From Acidisoma cellulosilyticum (GTDB lineage Bacteria; Pseudomonadota; Alphaproteobacteria; Acetobacterales; Acetobacteraceae): a DNA stretch of 42,578 nucleotides. Positions 15,427 through 23,966 of this stretch are shown one piece after another (position 1 is the first letter of the stretch; every line of letters starts with the position of its first letter). The notes under the pieces were generated by a model, which worked only from the letters and a program-made list of their open reading frames with translations, was not told where the DNA came from and did not search any database. The position numbers were made by a program, and so were the translations under genes. The DNA lies in contig NZ_JAESVA010000019.1 in NCBI RefSeq assembly GCF_020621385.1, positions 1-42,578 of the forward strand, in the 5' to 3' direction.

Positions 15427-16050
15427 ATGCGGACCCAAGAAAACCCGCTTTTCACGCCGACCGAGGCCGCTGTTTTGACGCGGTTGTCGGTCAAGGCGGT
15501 GAATAATGCGATCGACAAAAAGACCGTGCCGGCCATCACTGGAAGGCGCGAAGGGCATGCCATGCGTCTCCTCGATCTCCGGGCGCTAATGTCGCTGTCA
15601 CTCGAGAGACGCCTTGCCGATCGTTTTGTGCCGGAGTTCCGCCGCGAGGTGTTTGACGCGCTCGGCAGTGCGTCACGCGATACCGTGACACTTGAAGGCG
15701 GTTTTCTGAAGCTCGACCTCCGCGAACCGCGGCGCGAACTGGCGATCTCGCTTCGTGCGCTGCGCCGTGCCCGTCACCTGGTCATCAGCAATCCGGAGAT
15801 CATGGGCGGAGATCCCGTGTTTCGGGGCACGCGGATTCCGGTTCATCTGATCGCAGCTCTCGTAGGGCAGGGGTCAAGTGAGGCTGATTTACTGGAAGCC
15901 TATCCGCGCCTGACCACCGAGATGGTCCAGCTTGCTCCCATCTATGCCGCGGCTTACCCCATCCGAGGGCGCCCTCGGACACAGCCCTGGCACGATCGGC
16001 AGCCAGTTCACCGCTCCCGCCGGAAGCTGGCGACGATCGCGGTGGCATGA
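15427..16050 (+). CDS. DUF433-domain antitoxin (VapB45-like)
   Basis: This 207-residue protein starts with a helix-turn-helix-like region (LFTPTEAAVLTRLSVKAVNN) and ends with a DUF433 domain: NPEIMGGDPVFRGTRIPVHL, then EADLLEAYPRLTTEMVQLAP. DUF433 proteins pair with DUF5615 PIN-like toxins, as in mycobacterial VapBC45. The toxin gene follows with a 4-base ATGA overlap (stop 16048-16050, start 16047). The protein appears complete, with the usual basic tail RSRRKLATIAVA. It probably neutralises the toxin and represses the operon. A short AT-rich stretch (15381-15420) before the ATG may hold the promoter. Confidence 0.86.
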   Translation: MRTQENPLFTPTEAAVLTRLSVKAVNNAIDKKTVPAITGRREGHAMRLLDLRALMSLSLERRLADRFVPEFRREVFDALGSASRDTVTLEGGFLKLDLREPRRELAISLRALRRARHLVISNPEIMGGDPVFRGTRIPVHLIAALVGQGSSEADLLEAYPRLTTEMVQLAPIYAAAYPIRGRPRTQPWHDRQPVHRSRRKLATIAVA

Positions 16051-16420
16051 GATTTCTGATCGATGCGTGCCTCAGCGTGGACTTGGTATCTGTTGCGCAT
16101 AAGGCCGGGCACGAGGCCCAGCATGTCGCCCGTATCGGCAAAGCTGGCTGGAAAGACTGGAATGTCGTCCGCCATGCCCATGAGGGCGATTTCATCCTCG
16201 TTACTAACAATGCCAGCGATTTTCGTCGCCTCTATGCCGACGAGGCGCTTCATGCTGGCCTGGTTATCATCATTCCCAATGTTGGCCGTATCGTGAACAG
16301 CAGCTTTTCCTGAGCGTCTTGGACGAGCTGTCCCATCTTGGCGAACCCGTTAATCGGGTTTTGGAGGTCGATCTCGACGGAGACGAGGTGATCTTCGACG
16401 TCTACGATCTTCCCAGATAA
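16047..16420 (+). pseudogene. DUF5615 PIN-like toxin with late frameshift
   Basis: From ATG 16047 the frame reads MRFLIDACLSVDLVSVAHKA, then WNVVRHAHEGDFILVTNNAS, typical of DUF5615 PIN-like toxins. The conserved aspartates in LIDACLS and NNASDF are present. The frame stops at 16313, but the next frame continues the expected end: QQLFLSVLDELSHLGEPVNR, then VLEVDLDGDEVIFDVYDLPR, to TAA 16418-16420. A single-base indel near 16297 explains this. The truncated form keeps 88 of about 123 residues and may be inactive. A sequencing error is an alternative explanation. Confidence 0.8.
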
Positions 16421-16797
16421 TAGAATTGTATCATCAACGTATATCGTTATTTCATATATTTCTGAAATTACGATCTAATTCATAGACTTGTGGCAGGTCT
16501 GTTAACGTGATCTTGAGTTGGTTACAAAGCGTTCACATGCTCTAGAGGGAAGCCCTAAACAAAAAAAGCGACGCCGAAGCGCCGCCGAGTTTAGGGAGGA
16601 AACGTCCAAGAAAGCAGCAACACGATCTAAGACCGCCGTCGCTGCTGCTTCAGAAATTAGATCTCCAACCTCCCCCGCGCAATCATTTTGCCGCACCGCA
16701 GCAATCACATTTTGCTGCGGTGGAAACATTTGTGCGATTTGAACACACTCTCCCGGCTTGTCGCGGGGCTTGGCAACCTGTCTCCGTTCGTCGTCGG
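16421..16797. other. Intergenic region with two inverted repeats
   Basis: No credible gene is found. The first 80 bases are AT-rich. CCCTAAAC (about 16552-16559) and GTTTAGGG (about 16588-16595) are inverse copies around a GC-rich loop, and a strong hairpin lies at 16694-16722. A frame from 16518 is rich in lysine and alanine but shows no family features. Confidence 0.4.
16694..16722. terminator. Hairpin 11-7-11, possible terminator of the SprT-like gene
   Basis: CACCGCAGCAA and TTGCTGCGGTG form a perfect 11-bp stem with a 7-base loop. It lies about 75 bases downstream of the stop at 16798 on the minus strand. A short T-poor tail follows, so a terminator role is only likely, not shown. Confidence 0.4.
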
Positions 16798-17475
16798 TCA
16801 GGCCATCGTCGTGGCCTCAGCGATCATCGGCCCATGCTGGGGGCAGAGTGGCGCTCCAACATCATCGATCCATTTTCGGGCAGTGCGGACGACATAGCCG
16901 CAGGTGCCACAAGTGCATTTGACGTGCCGGTTGGCCTGCTTGCGCGGTGCCGTGGTGGTAAGAGAACCTTCGACCTGCTGATCAGCCTCTCCAGCCTTCT
17001 TATCCGCCTCCAGACGCGCATGAGGCAGCGGACCAACGGTTTCAAGGATCGGCGCGACCAGAGCCAGGAAGGCCGGCCCTGGCATCGTGGCTCGCATCGG
17101 CCCGGTCAAGCCGATGCCGAGCGCCACGCGCCGAAACACCACTCCCTTGCCGGCTTGGATTCCGACAGCCGCCTGGACCAGTTCGTGGGCGAGGGCAGCG
17201 GCGACCGGCAGGGCAATGGCACCGTCCGCTTCTGCCAGGTCGGGCCGGATGAGGATTTCAAAAGTGCCGTCCGCACTGGCAGTGCTGTCCCAGCATTCGC
17301 CTGTGGCTTTGGCGCGCCGGCCCGTCGAGGGGAAGCCGATCGCGATGCGCAGCCGGTCGGGAAGGGGAGCGCCGAGTTGGACGAAGGCCGGGCGGAGGCG
17401 GCTGGCGACATCGTTGAGCCAGCTTTCGCGATTGGGGTGCTGGTTGGGGTTAGAGATGGGGCGAGGGGCGGACAT
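16798..17475 (-). CDS. SprT-like zinc protein, altered HExxH motif
   Basis: This 225-residue protein resembles plasmid-borne SprT-like proteins. Residues around 97-108 read HELVQAAVGIQA, where the family normally has HExxH; the second histidine is replaced by glutamine (CAG instead of CAC or CAT). Later family-like text is VFRRVALGIGLTGPM. The C-terminus carries a zinc-ribbon pattern, CTCGTCGYV and then CPQHGPM. With one metal ligand missing, a peptidase activity is doubtful, and a structural or DNA-associated role is possible. The gene stands alone between the toxin-antitoxin pair and the lipoprotein gene. The start MSAPRPISN is the first good ATG. Confidence 0.62.
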   Translation of the reverse strand: MSAPRPISNPNQHPNRESWLNDVASRLRPAFVQLGAPLPDRLRIAIGFPSTGRRAKATGECWDSTASADGTFEILIRPDLAEADGAIALPVAAALAHELVQAAVGIQAGKGVVFRRVALGIGLTGPMRATMPGPAFLALVAPILETVGPLPHARLEADKKAGEADQQVEGSLTTTAPRKQANRHVKCTCGTCGYVVRTARKWIDDVGAPLCPQHGPMIAEATTMA

Positions 17476-17745
17476 GGACAGGTTCCTGAGCCGTTGATGA
17501 CGGCATCAGCGTCGGGAAAAGTTCTGCGAACGGAGATAGCGACGCCCTCTATATGAGCATCACGAAAGTGTGAGTTTAGTTCGCTTGCCCCCTTAAATCT
17601 GCGGATGGCAACGGTTCTATTAGGCAAGCTGGGGCCGGGTTTTTGCTCGCTTATCCTGCGGGGTTCATTCGCAAACCTATCTGCTGCTTGTCAGAGGAGG
17701 CTTTGCCGATCACTAGGTCCGTATGTTTCGGATCAGGATCGAGCA

Positions 17746-18459
17746 ATGAGATCATGGCTAGCTTTGGCGTGTGTGGCCGGATTGCTGTCGGGTTGCACGG
17801 GAGGGGCGAGCGCGCCGGCCAGTGCTCCTTGGGGCCTTGTTCAACCGACTACTGCGGTCGCCATTTCCGCCCCCTCCGGCGACTTTGCTGCGATGCTCGT
17901 CGTCGCCAAGACCAATCCTGGCGGCACTGATTGGACGGCGCTGCGTGCGGCCTATGCGGCAAGCCCCGCCTTTGATCCGTCCGTGGGACAGAGCCAGGCC
18001 ATCCGAGCCAGTATCGCAGCCTTGCAGGCAGGAAACTCGTCAGAGGCACTTGAGCAGGCCGAAGCCGACCTTCGGATCAACTGGATGGATTTGCGGGGTC
18101 ATATGTTGGCAGCTACAGCCAAGGTCGGCCTGAATGGTCCCAATCCGTCTGACCCAGATCTGCTTGCGGCGGAAGGCATCATACGTGCGATCCACGCGAC
18201 AGGAGATGGCCAGACTCCGGAAACGGCACCGCACGTTCTCGGTGCAAGTGAGGAACATGTGCTGCTGGCGCTCGGCCATTTGAAAGAAATCCAGCAGAGG
18301 TTGGTCAGGATAAACGGTCATTCTTTCGATGTGCTGACGGTCATCGATACCCGGACTGGCAGCCAAGGTGGGGTCTATTTCAATGTCGACACCCTGCTCG
18401 CCCGTGAGACGGCACTTGCGACGGGCCAAGCCCAGGTCGTTCCTGTCTCTGTTCAATGA
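17746..18459 (+). CDS. Predicted lipoprotein (DUF4919-like)
   Basis: The 237-residue protein starts at ATG 17746, preceded by AGGATC, and begins MRSWLALACVAGLLSGCTGG, a signal peptide with lipobox LLSGC. A longer frame from 17605 would hide this signal, so I reject that start. The mature part (DWTALRAAYAASPAFDPSVG, then a helical region with LRINWMDLRGHMLAA) resembles DUF4919 proteins of unknown function. It should sit in the outer or inner membrane facing the periplasm. The next gene overlaps by 4 bases and encodes a membrane protein, so the two likely act together. Confidence 0.66.
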   Translation: MRSWLALACVAGLLSGCTGGASAPASAPWGLVQPTTAVAISAPSGDFAAMLVVAKTNPGGTDWTALRAAYAASPAFDPSVGQSQAIRASIAALQAGNSSEALEQAEADLRINWMDLRGHMLAATAKVGLNGPNPSDPDLLAAEGIIRAIHATGDGQTPETAPHVLGASEEHVLLALGHLKEIQQRLVRINGHSFDVLTVIDTRTGSQGGVYFNVDTLLARETALATGQAQVVPVSVQ

Positions 18460-18806
18460 ATGAGCTAATAGCGCCGGCTACGGGCACCTTGTTTGTTCGC
18501 CGAGGATTCACGACATTCGCGTGTCTGGGGTTTGCGGCGAGCTCCGTGACTTTAGGCGCATATCTGCTCTGGTCGGGCTTCGGGTTTGCCACTCCAGGCG
18601 TGATCCACCATGCCGAAATAGCGGTTCTGATGCTGCCGCTTTTTGTCATGCTCACCATGGCAATTTCGATTGCGTTGGGAGCACTAGGAGCCAAAGCAGC
18701 TTGCTCAGCCTTTGGCCGGCTTCCCGTGGTCAGTCTGCTGCTGTTGCTGCCTATGTGCGGCTTCGCGATGTGGCTTCAGGTGACGATCCTAACGCCCGCC
18801 GATTAG
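18456..18806 (+). CDS. Predicted small membrane protein
   Basis: This 116-residue protein has three hydrophobic segments: about 22-44 (ACLGFAASSVTLGAYLLWSG), about 54-76 (IAVLMLPLFVMLTMAISIAL) and about 89-111 (VVSLLLLLPMCGFAMWLQVT). The ATG overlaps the stop of the lipoprotein gene (ATGA), which indicates one operon and coupled translation. No family is recognised. It may anchor or assist the lipoprotein. Confidence 0.6.
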   Translation: MNELIAPATGTLFVRRGFTTFACLGFAASSVTLGAYLLWSGFGFATPGVIHHAEIAVLMLPLFVMLTMAISIALGALGAKAACSAFGRLPVVSLLLLLPMCGFAMWLQVTILTPAD

Positions 18807-19157
18807 TCTGAGAGCGACAACAAATTTCAGATCCTTATGCGCTGCCTGCTCGCCCAGATTCCGATGTTACTTGTCTTCTGGGCCTGGGCGCGGAAACCAA
18901 CACGACGGCCTCTGACCCCATCTTCCGAGAGTAGCGACTTGGGATGGTATCGAGACGATCCGGCTTAGGAAGAGTGTGAACACGCAGTCTCACGACCCGT
19001 GTTCACGCCGTCTGAGGTGGCGTGAACACAACACAAAGGGCGGTGTGTAAGGGAAGGACAGGGTGCGTGAACACGGTCTCTGCGATTCATCGGGCGCATG
19101 AGAAAACAAGCACTGGATCACTGGAGAGAAGTATAGCGGCTTTTGGGTGAGGATGCA
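18807..19157. other. Intergenic region with GTGAACAC repeats
   Basis: No gene is visible between the membrane protein and the traD stop. The main content is the repeat cluster at 18976-19074; the first 170 bases show nothing I can name. Confidence 0.5.
18976..19074. repeat. Four GTGAACAC sites, three direct and one inverted
   Basis: The octamer occurs at 18976-18983, 19022-19029 and 19067-19074, and as GTGTTCAC at 18999-19006. Most copies are extended by a C or G on the flanks (CGTGAACAC). Centre-to-centre spacings are about 23, 23 and 45 bp, which is regular. This suggests repeated binding of one protein on a single helical face. The site lies downstream of traCD and could be an operator, an iteron set or a partition site. 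Confidence 0.65.
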
Positions 19158-19595
19158 TCACTCAAGTTCCTTTTTTCCCGAAAGCCCTCTTTCCTTTTCT
19201 GTGATGGGGCCGTGCTCGTTCTGGGTCATGGCCGCAGCATCGGCGTCAAAAGCACGCAGCCCGCGTCGTCGCCAGCCGCTGGCCAGTTGTTGCGGCGAGC
19301 GATCATCGCCTTCGCGCCCAATCCGCAATTGATCGGCGAGATCGAGGAAGGCACCGAGCATGGTGGCCCGGTCGTCATCCGTAAGATCGACCAGGCCCGC
19401 CTTTTGCACGAGGCCGCCGAGTTCGATGAGATGGCGGGTGCGCTCCCGCCGTGTCTTGGCCCAATCCCGCATGTCGGTGCGTGCCTTGGTGTTGAGCAGC
19501 CTCGCTCTGAAGGCCGCCAGCTTACGGAGACGACGATCCAGGTCCTGCATCTCCCGTCGGAGAGGTAGTGCCGTTCGTCGCGGCGCTGCTGCCAT
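19158..19595 (-). CDS. traD: TraD-like conjugal transfer protein
   Basis: This 145-residue protein resembles TraD of Ti-type mobilisation modules. The recognisable core is DWAKTRRERTRHLIELGGLV, then QKAGLVDLTDDDRATMLGAF, which matches the family's RxxIELGGLV...KAGL pattern. Ti-plasmid TraD is shorter, about 70 residues, and a later start at 19550 (MQDLDRRLRK) is possible, so the N-terminus is uncertain. It follows traC with an overlap and is transcribed away from oriT. TraD probably assists TraC and TraA at oriT. The C-terminal tail is basic and likely disordered. Confidence 0.7.
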   Translation of the reverse strand: MAAAPRRTALPLRREMQDLDRRLRKLAAFRARLLNTKARTDMRDWAKTRRERTRHLIELGGLVQKAGLVDLTDDDRATMLGAFLDLADQLRIGREGDDRSPQQLASGWRRRGLRAFDADAAAMTQNEHGPITEKERGLSGKKELE

Positions 19596-19878
19596 TCCCG
19601 GGCTTCCGACCGAATGCCCTTGCCTGATTGACGCGGACGCTTCCCCCTTCCTGAAAGAAGGCCTGTCCGCGTTCGGTCCACCTCACGAGTGCTTCAGGTT
19701 TTTCCTTTGCTTGATCGACTGCTGCGAGGAGGACGCCAGCCAATGTCTCGAAGGGCAATATGTCCGCACCGGTTGCTGTGATCAACTCACCCAATTGCAT
19801 GGTCTTCCGGGTCTTAAGTTCACGGGCTCTTTCTTGCAGCGTCTTGAGCTCAGCGTCGATATCCCGAGGTTTGCGCAT
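19522..19878 (-). CDS. traC: TraC-like conjugal transfer protein
   Basis: This 118-residue protein starts at ATG 19878 with GAGGAAA six bases upstream. It begins MRKPRDIDAELKTLQERARE, a coiled-coil region, followed by QLGELITATGADILPFETLA and an acidic linker. This is the pattern of TraC, the small accessory protein of Ti-type relaxosomes that helps relaxase loading at oriT. The order traC-traD, divergent from traA with oriT between, is that of Ti-type plasmids. The tail beyond residue 85 (GNGSSAATNGTTSP) is low complexity and may be disordered. Confidence 0.78.
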   Translation of the reverse strand: MRKPRDIDAELKTLQERARELKTRKTMQLGELITATGADILPFETLAGVLLAAVDQAKEKPEALVRWTERGQAFFQEGGSVRVNQARAFGRKPGNGSSAATNGTTSPTGDAGPGSSSP

Positions 19879-19975
19879 GATTGTTTCCTCCGCATGTCTT
19901 ATGCTGCGACGATAGCTGCAGGCTGAAGCCGCGTCACTCTTTGCGGTTGAGCAAACGACAGAGCTCATCGAATTG

Positions 19976-20020
19976 TGAGTGCGCGCTTATACGTCACTGC
20001 GTGACGTGCGCGGCTTGGGC
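19976..20020. other. Candidate origin of transfer (oriT), Ti/MOBQ type
   Basis: Between the divergent traC and traA lies GCGCGCTTATACGTCACTGC followed by GTGACGTGCGCGGCTTG. ACGTCAC (19991-19997) and GTGACGT (20001-20007) form an inverted repeat around TGC. The order GCGC-TTATACGTC-CTG-inverted repeat resembles the oriT core of Ti plasmids as I remember it. The exact nick is not assignable from sequence alone. Position in the traC/traA divergence is the family norm. Confidence 0.65.
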
Positions 20021-20036
20021 CGTTATTGTTTGGGGT

Positions 20037-23000
20037 ATGGCGATCTATCATCTCCATGCCAAGGTAATCAGCCGAGCGACCGGCCGTAGCGCGGTGGCGG
20101 CTGCCGCCTATCGCTCGGCCTCAGAGCTGGCCGACGAGCGGCTGGAGCGGTCGCATGACTTCACCAATAAATCCGGTGTCGTGCATTCGGAAATCCTGCT
20201 GCCGCACGGCGCCCCGGCGCGGCTGCTGGATCGTGCCACGCTGTGGAATGAGGTGGAGCGCATCGAGAAGCGGAAGGACGCCCAGCTGGCGCGCGAGCTG
20301 GAGTTTTCCATCCCTCGGGAGATGGCGAAGGATGAAGGCATCCGGCTGGCGCGGGACTTCGTGCAGGAGCAGTTCGTCGATCGGGGGATGGCGGCCGATC
20401 TCAATGTGCATTGGGATATCGGTGCCGACGGCCAGGCGAAGCCGCATGCGCATGTGATGTTGGCGACGCGGGCGGTGGGACCCGACGGGTTCGGCCAGAA
20501 GGCGCGCGACTGGAACCGGACCGCGCTTCTGGAGACGTGGCGGGAGCGATGGGCGTCGCTGACCAATGAGCGGCTGCTCGCGCTTGATCTCGATCTCCGG
20601 ATCGATCACCGGACCTATGCGGCGCAGGGCATCATGCTTGAACCGCAGAACAAGATTGGCCCGGCCGGTGCACGCCGCGAGGACCGTGCGGAGGCAGCCG
20701 AACGGGCGGATGAGCATGAGGCCATCGCGCGGCGGAACGGCGATCGGATCATCGCCGAGCCGGAGCGTGTGCTGGTGGCGCTGACCCACCAGCAAAGCAC
20801 CTTCACCCGCCAAGACCTGGCGCGGTTCGTCGATCGCCATACGGCCGATGCTGATCAGTTCACAACCGCGATGGCCGTGGTGGAGGCATCCCCGGAGCTA
20901 GTGCGCGTTGGGTTGGACGGGCGAGGGCGTGCGCGCTTCTCGACGCGCGAGATGCTGGGCGTAGAGCAGCGACTGGAAGCGACGTCCTACGCGTTGGCAG
21001 AGCGTGCTGGCCATCAGGTGGGTGGCAGCATCCGGGGTCGAGCGCTTGCACGGGCCGAGCGCGTTCTGGGCGATGAGCAGCGGGCAGCCTTCGAGCATGT
21101 GACGGTGGGGGCGGATATCGCCGTGGTCGTGGGTTACGCCGGCACGGGGAAGAGCACGATGCTCGGGGTAGCGCGCGCGGCCTGGGAGGGTGCGGGCTAC
21201 CGGGTCCGCGGGGCGGCGCTCTCCGGCATTGCCGCCGAAGGTCTGGAGACCGGCTCCGGGATTGAAAGCCGGACGCTGGCGAGCCTGGAGCATGGGTGGG
21301 CGCGGGGGCGGGACGCGCTTACCGATCGCGATGTTCTGCTGGTGGACGAGGCGGGCATGGTCGGGTCGCGGCAGATGGAGCGTGTGCTCTCGGCTGCCAA
21401 GGCTGCCGGCGCCAAGGTCGTACTGATCGGTGACGCCGAGCAGCTCCAGGCGATCGAGGCTGGCGCCGCCTTCCGGATGGTCGCGGAGCGCGTGGGCTCG
21501 GCTGAGATTACGACGGTGGTCCGACAGCGCGAGGATTGGCAGAAGCAGGCGACGCGGGAGCTGGCGACAGGTCGGACGGCAGCCGCACTCAGCCGCTACG
21601 AGGCGGCCGGCACAGTGCGTAAGCATGCAACCCAGGAAGCGGCACAAAGCGGGCTGGTGGCGGCGTGGAACGCCGTGCGTCAGCAGAGTCCGCAGGTCAC
21701 CCAGATCATGCTGGCGCATCGGCGGGTGGATGTGCGCGCCTTGAACGAGGAAGCGCGGGCGCTGCGCCGGGAGGCCGGCGAGTTGGGCGCGGATCACCGG
21801 CTGATGACGGAGCGGGGGGCGCGCGACTTCGCGGAAGGGGACCGGATCTACTTCCTGAAGAACGAGCGATCTCTTGGGGTGAAGAACGGCACGCTTGGGA
21901 CGGTGGAACAGATCAAGGGTGACGGCGACGGCGCGTCTTTGGTGGTGCGGATCGATGGGACGAGCAGCGCGAACGGACAGGGAACGGGCCGTGCTCTATC
22001 TTTTAATATGGAGGATTATGCGGAGATCGATCACGGTTATGCGGCGACGCTGCACAAGTCGCAGGGCATCACCGTGGATCGGGCGCATGTGCTGGCGACG
22101 ACGGGGCTAGACCGGCACATGGCCTATGTCGGGCTGTCGCGCCACCGGGAGAGCGTGACGCTGCACTGGAGCCCCGACGAGATGGGCAGCCGCGCGGGGC
22201 TGGATACCCGGCTCGGTCGTGAGCGGCTGAAGGACACCAGTCTCGATTACGCGCCGGCAGGGCGAACGTTCGAGGAACGCGAGAGTCAGTGGAAGTCGCA
22301 CGACTCTGATCCCGCAGCCATCGCCCATGGCTATGCCGAGCGACGCGGGTTGGTGTCGGCGGCCGATATCGCCGCCAGAGAGCATGCGGAGCGGCAGTCC
22401 GAGGCGCAGTTCGCTGAGGCTGAAGCCGTTCATCAGGTTGGGCCAGCGCCGGTACCGCGACGAAGCAAATTTGCTGGGCTGAAGTTGAATGCGGAGCCCC
22501 TTACCCGGGCGCCCCTAAGCCAAGCGCCGCATGGCCGTGAGCAGTCGTCTGCCGCACGGGTTGCCAGCCGGGAACCGGTTGAGTCCGCCCTGTCGCGGGC
22601 CGTCGGGCGGTTCGCGGAAGCCGTCGAGGATGCGCGGGTGATGGTGCGAGAGCAGCTGCCCGTGCTGCCGCATCAGCAGGCGGCCATGGACGCGGGGATC
22701 GATGCCATCCTGACGGCCGGACACCTCCTGAGCCGGGCCGATGTCGTGGGCACTTTTAACACGCGAACGGAGCTGATCACGCCGGCCGCTGAGAACTGCT
22801 CCGGGCGGGCCGCGGCGATCGCCGCCATTGAGGAGACGCGAGATGAGCGGGCGGCATTGGAAAAGCAGGCGCATGATGTGGTGCGGCACTGGGCGGCGGT
22901 CGAAAAGCGCTACGACCAAGCGGGTGCTGCCTATGAATGGGATGCGCAGCGCCAGGTTGGAAGCGAGCTTGTCGCGTTTGCAAAGGACCTGAAGCGCCAT

Positions 23001-23168
23001 TCGCAAATGGAACGGCTACTGCAGGAGCGCGGACCCGAGTTTGGCATTGCCGAGGGGTCGCGCCTGGACCGTGTGGTGCAGGCGAAGGACCTGGATCGGG
23101 TTTTGGCCCGGGAGATCGGCATCGACCATGGGCCAAGGCATGGCCGTGGAATGAGCCTGGGGATGTAG
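20037..23168 (+). CDS. traA: TraA relaxase-helicase (MOBQ/Ti type)
   Basis: This is a 1,043-residue relaxase that nicks oriT and unwinds the transferred strand. The start at ATG 20037 gives MAIYHLHAKVISRATGRSAV, the canonical TraA/MobL beginning; a longer frame from 19881 would run through oriT and is rejected. The relaxase domain (about 1-240) carries the metal-binding HAHVMLATR segment. The helicase domain has Walker A GYAGTGKST at 366-374, Walker B LLVDEAGMVGSRQ and the late motif LHKSQGITVDRAHVLATTGL. The C-terminal 250 residues are alanine/glutamate-rich. It is complete. The next gene follows after 3 bases. Confidence 0.95.
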   Translation: MAIYHLHAKVISRATGRSAVAAAAYRSASELADERLERSHDFTNKSGVVHSEILLPHGAPARLLDRATLWNEVERIEKRKDAQLARELEFSIPREMAKDEGIRLARDFVQEQFVDRGMAADLNVHWDIGADGQAKPHAHVMLATRAVGPDGFGQKARDWNRTALLETWRERWASLTNERLLALDLDLRIDHRTYAAQGIMLEPQNKIGPAGARREDRAEAAERADEHEAIARRNGDRIIAEPERVLVALTHQQSTFTRQDLARFVDRHTADADQFTTAMAVVEASPELVRVGLDGRGRARFSTREMLGVEQRLEATSYALAERAGHQVGGSIRGRALARAERVLGDEQRAAFEHVTVGADIAVVVGYAGTGKSTMLGVARAAWEGAGYRVRGAALSGIAAEGLETGSGIESRTLASLEHGWARGRDALTDRDVLLVDEAGMVGSRQMERVLSAAKAAGAKVVLIGDAEQLQAIEAGAAFRMVAERVGSAEITTVVRQREDWQKQATRELATGRTAAALSRYEAAGTVRKHATQEAAQSGLVAAWNAVRQQSPQVTQIMLAHRRVDVRALNEEARALRREAGELGADHRLMTERGARDFAEGDRIYFLKNERSLGVKNGTLGTVEQIKGDGDGASLVVRIDGTSSANGQGTGRALSFNMEDYAEIDHGYAATLHKSQGITVDRAHVLATTGLDRHMAYVGLSRHRESVTLHWSPDEMGSRAGLDTRLGRERLKDTSLDYAPAGRTFEERESQWKSHDSDPAAIAHGYAERRGLVSAADIAAREHAERQSEAQFAEAEAVHQVGPAPVPRRSKFAGLKLNAEPLTRAPLSQAPHGREQSSAARVASREPVESALSRAVGRFAEAVEDARVMVREQLPVLPHQQAAMDAGIDAILTAGHLLSRADVVGTFNTRTELITPAAENCSGRAAAIAAIEETRDERAALEKQAHDVVRHWAAVEKRYDQAGAAYEWDAQRQVGSELVAFAKDLKRHSQMERLLQERGPEFGIAEGSRLDRVVQAKDLDRVLAREIGIDHGPRHGRGMSLGM

Positions 23169-23171
23169 CGG

Positions 23172-23900
23172 ATGGATCGTATGGATTCCGGCGATGCGGA
23201 CGAAGAGGACGGCGCAGCCACCGCCTTCGAGGCTTTGCGTGCGGAGGTGGCACAACTGCGGCAGGGGATCGAACTGGTTTACCGCCAAGGGCAAGGGGCC
23301 AAGGCAGGTGAGACGAAGAGTAGCGTCGATTACAGCCTGACGCTTGGGCAGATGCAGAAGACCCTGCAAATAGTGCAGGGGCGATTGGAGGCGATCGAGG
23401 GCCAGCCGGCGCTGGCGATGACGCCGGAGGTCTACCGCGAGCGGCTCGAAGATATGGGCCGCTTCGCCGGCCGGATGGCAGGCCAGGCGATGAGCGAAGG
23501 CGCCTCGGCACAAAGACAGGCGACCGAGGAACTGAAGGAGATGCTCGGCCGGGCGCGCAGCAAGCGCGGCCAGCGCGAATGGCTTGTTGCGGTAGGTATC
23601 CTTGGGATCGTGCTCGGCATGGGTCTCTGGACCTTGGTGGTTGAAGATCTGCCCTGGGGGGCGGGCACCTGGCTGGCGGCGGTGCCGGTCGCGGGCAACA
23701 AGTGGGATGCCGGGCAGGAAATGCTGCGCGAGGCCGACGGTGCCTCTTGGGAGAAGATGGTAACCCTCTACAACACCTGCGGCACACAGACGGTGGAATT
23801 CTGCGCCCAGGCCATTGCTGCGAAGACCGTCAATAGCATTGCTTCGGACACTGGGGTGGCAAAGTCGCCGGCCAAGCACCGGATGGCTTCGCGGCCATGA
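23172..23900 (+). CDS. DUF6118-family membrane-anchored protein
   Basis: The 242-residue protein starts three bases after the traA stop, a strong sign of one operon. An acidic N-terminus is followed by helical, possibly coiled regions (FEALRAEVAQLRQGIELVYR and TLGQMQKTLQIVQGRLEAIE). One membrane span lies at about 137-157 (LVAVGILGIVLGMGLWTLVV), and then a mainly polar C-terminal part. This layout fits DUF6118 proteins, which are frequently found directly downstream of traA relaxases in alphaproteobacteria. Their role is unknown, but they may link the relaxosome to the membrane. Confidence 0.8.
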   Translation: MDRMDSGDADEEDGAATAFEALRAEVAQLRQGIELVYRQGQGAKAGETKSSVDYSLTLGQMQKTLQIVQGRLEAIEGQPALAMTPEVYRERLEDMGRFAGRMAGQAMSEGASAQRQATEELKEMLGRARSKRGQREWLVAVGILGIVLGMGLWTLVVEDLPWGAGTWLAAVPVAGNKWDAGQEMLREADGASWEKMVTLYNTCGTQTVEFCAQAIAAKTVNSIASDTGVAKSPAKHRMASRP

Positions 23901-23966
23901 AGCGTGCGAGACCGTTGGATGTAACGCAAGTCAGATGAATTCTCGTAAACCAAAATTGGAATCAGC

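Noticed and set aside
16518-16742. 74-codon frame rich in Lys/Ala
   Set aside because: It runs through an inverted repeat and a strong hairpin, and has no recognisable motif.
17605-17745. Upstream start of the lipoprotein frame
   Set aside because: It would bury the signal peptide and lipobox found from 17746.
19881-20036. N-terminal extension of the traA frame
   Set aside because: It would run through the oriT-like sequence, and the canonical TraA start MAIYHLHAK is at 20037.
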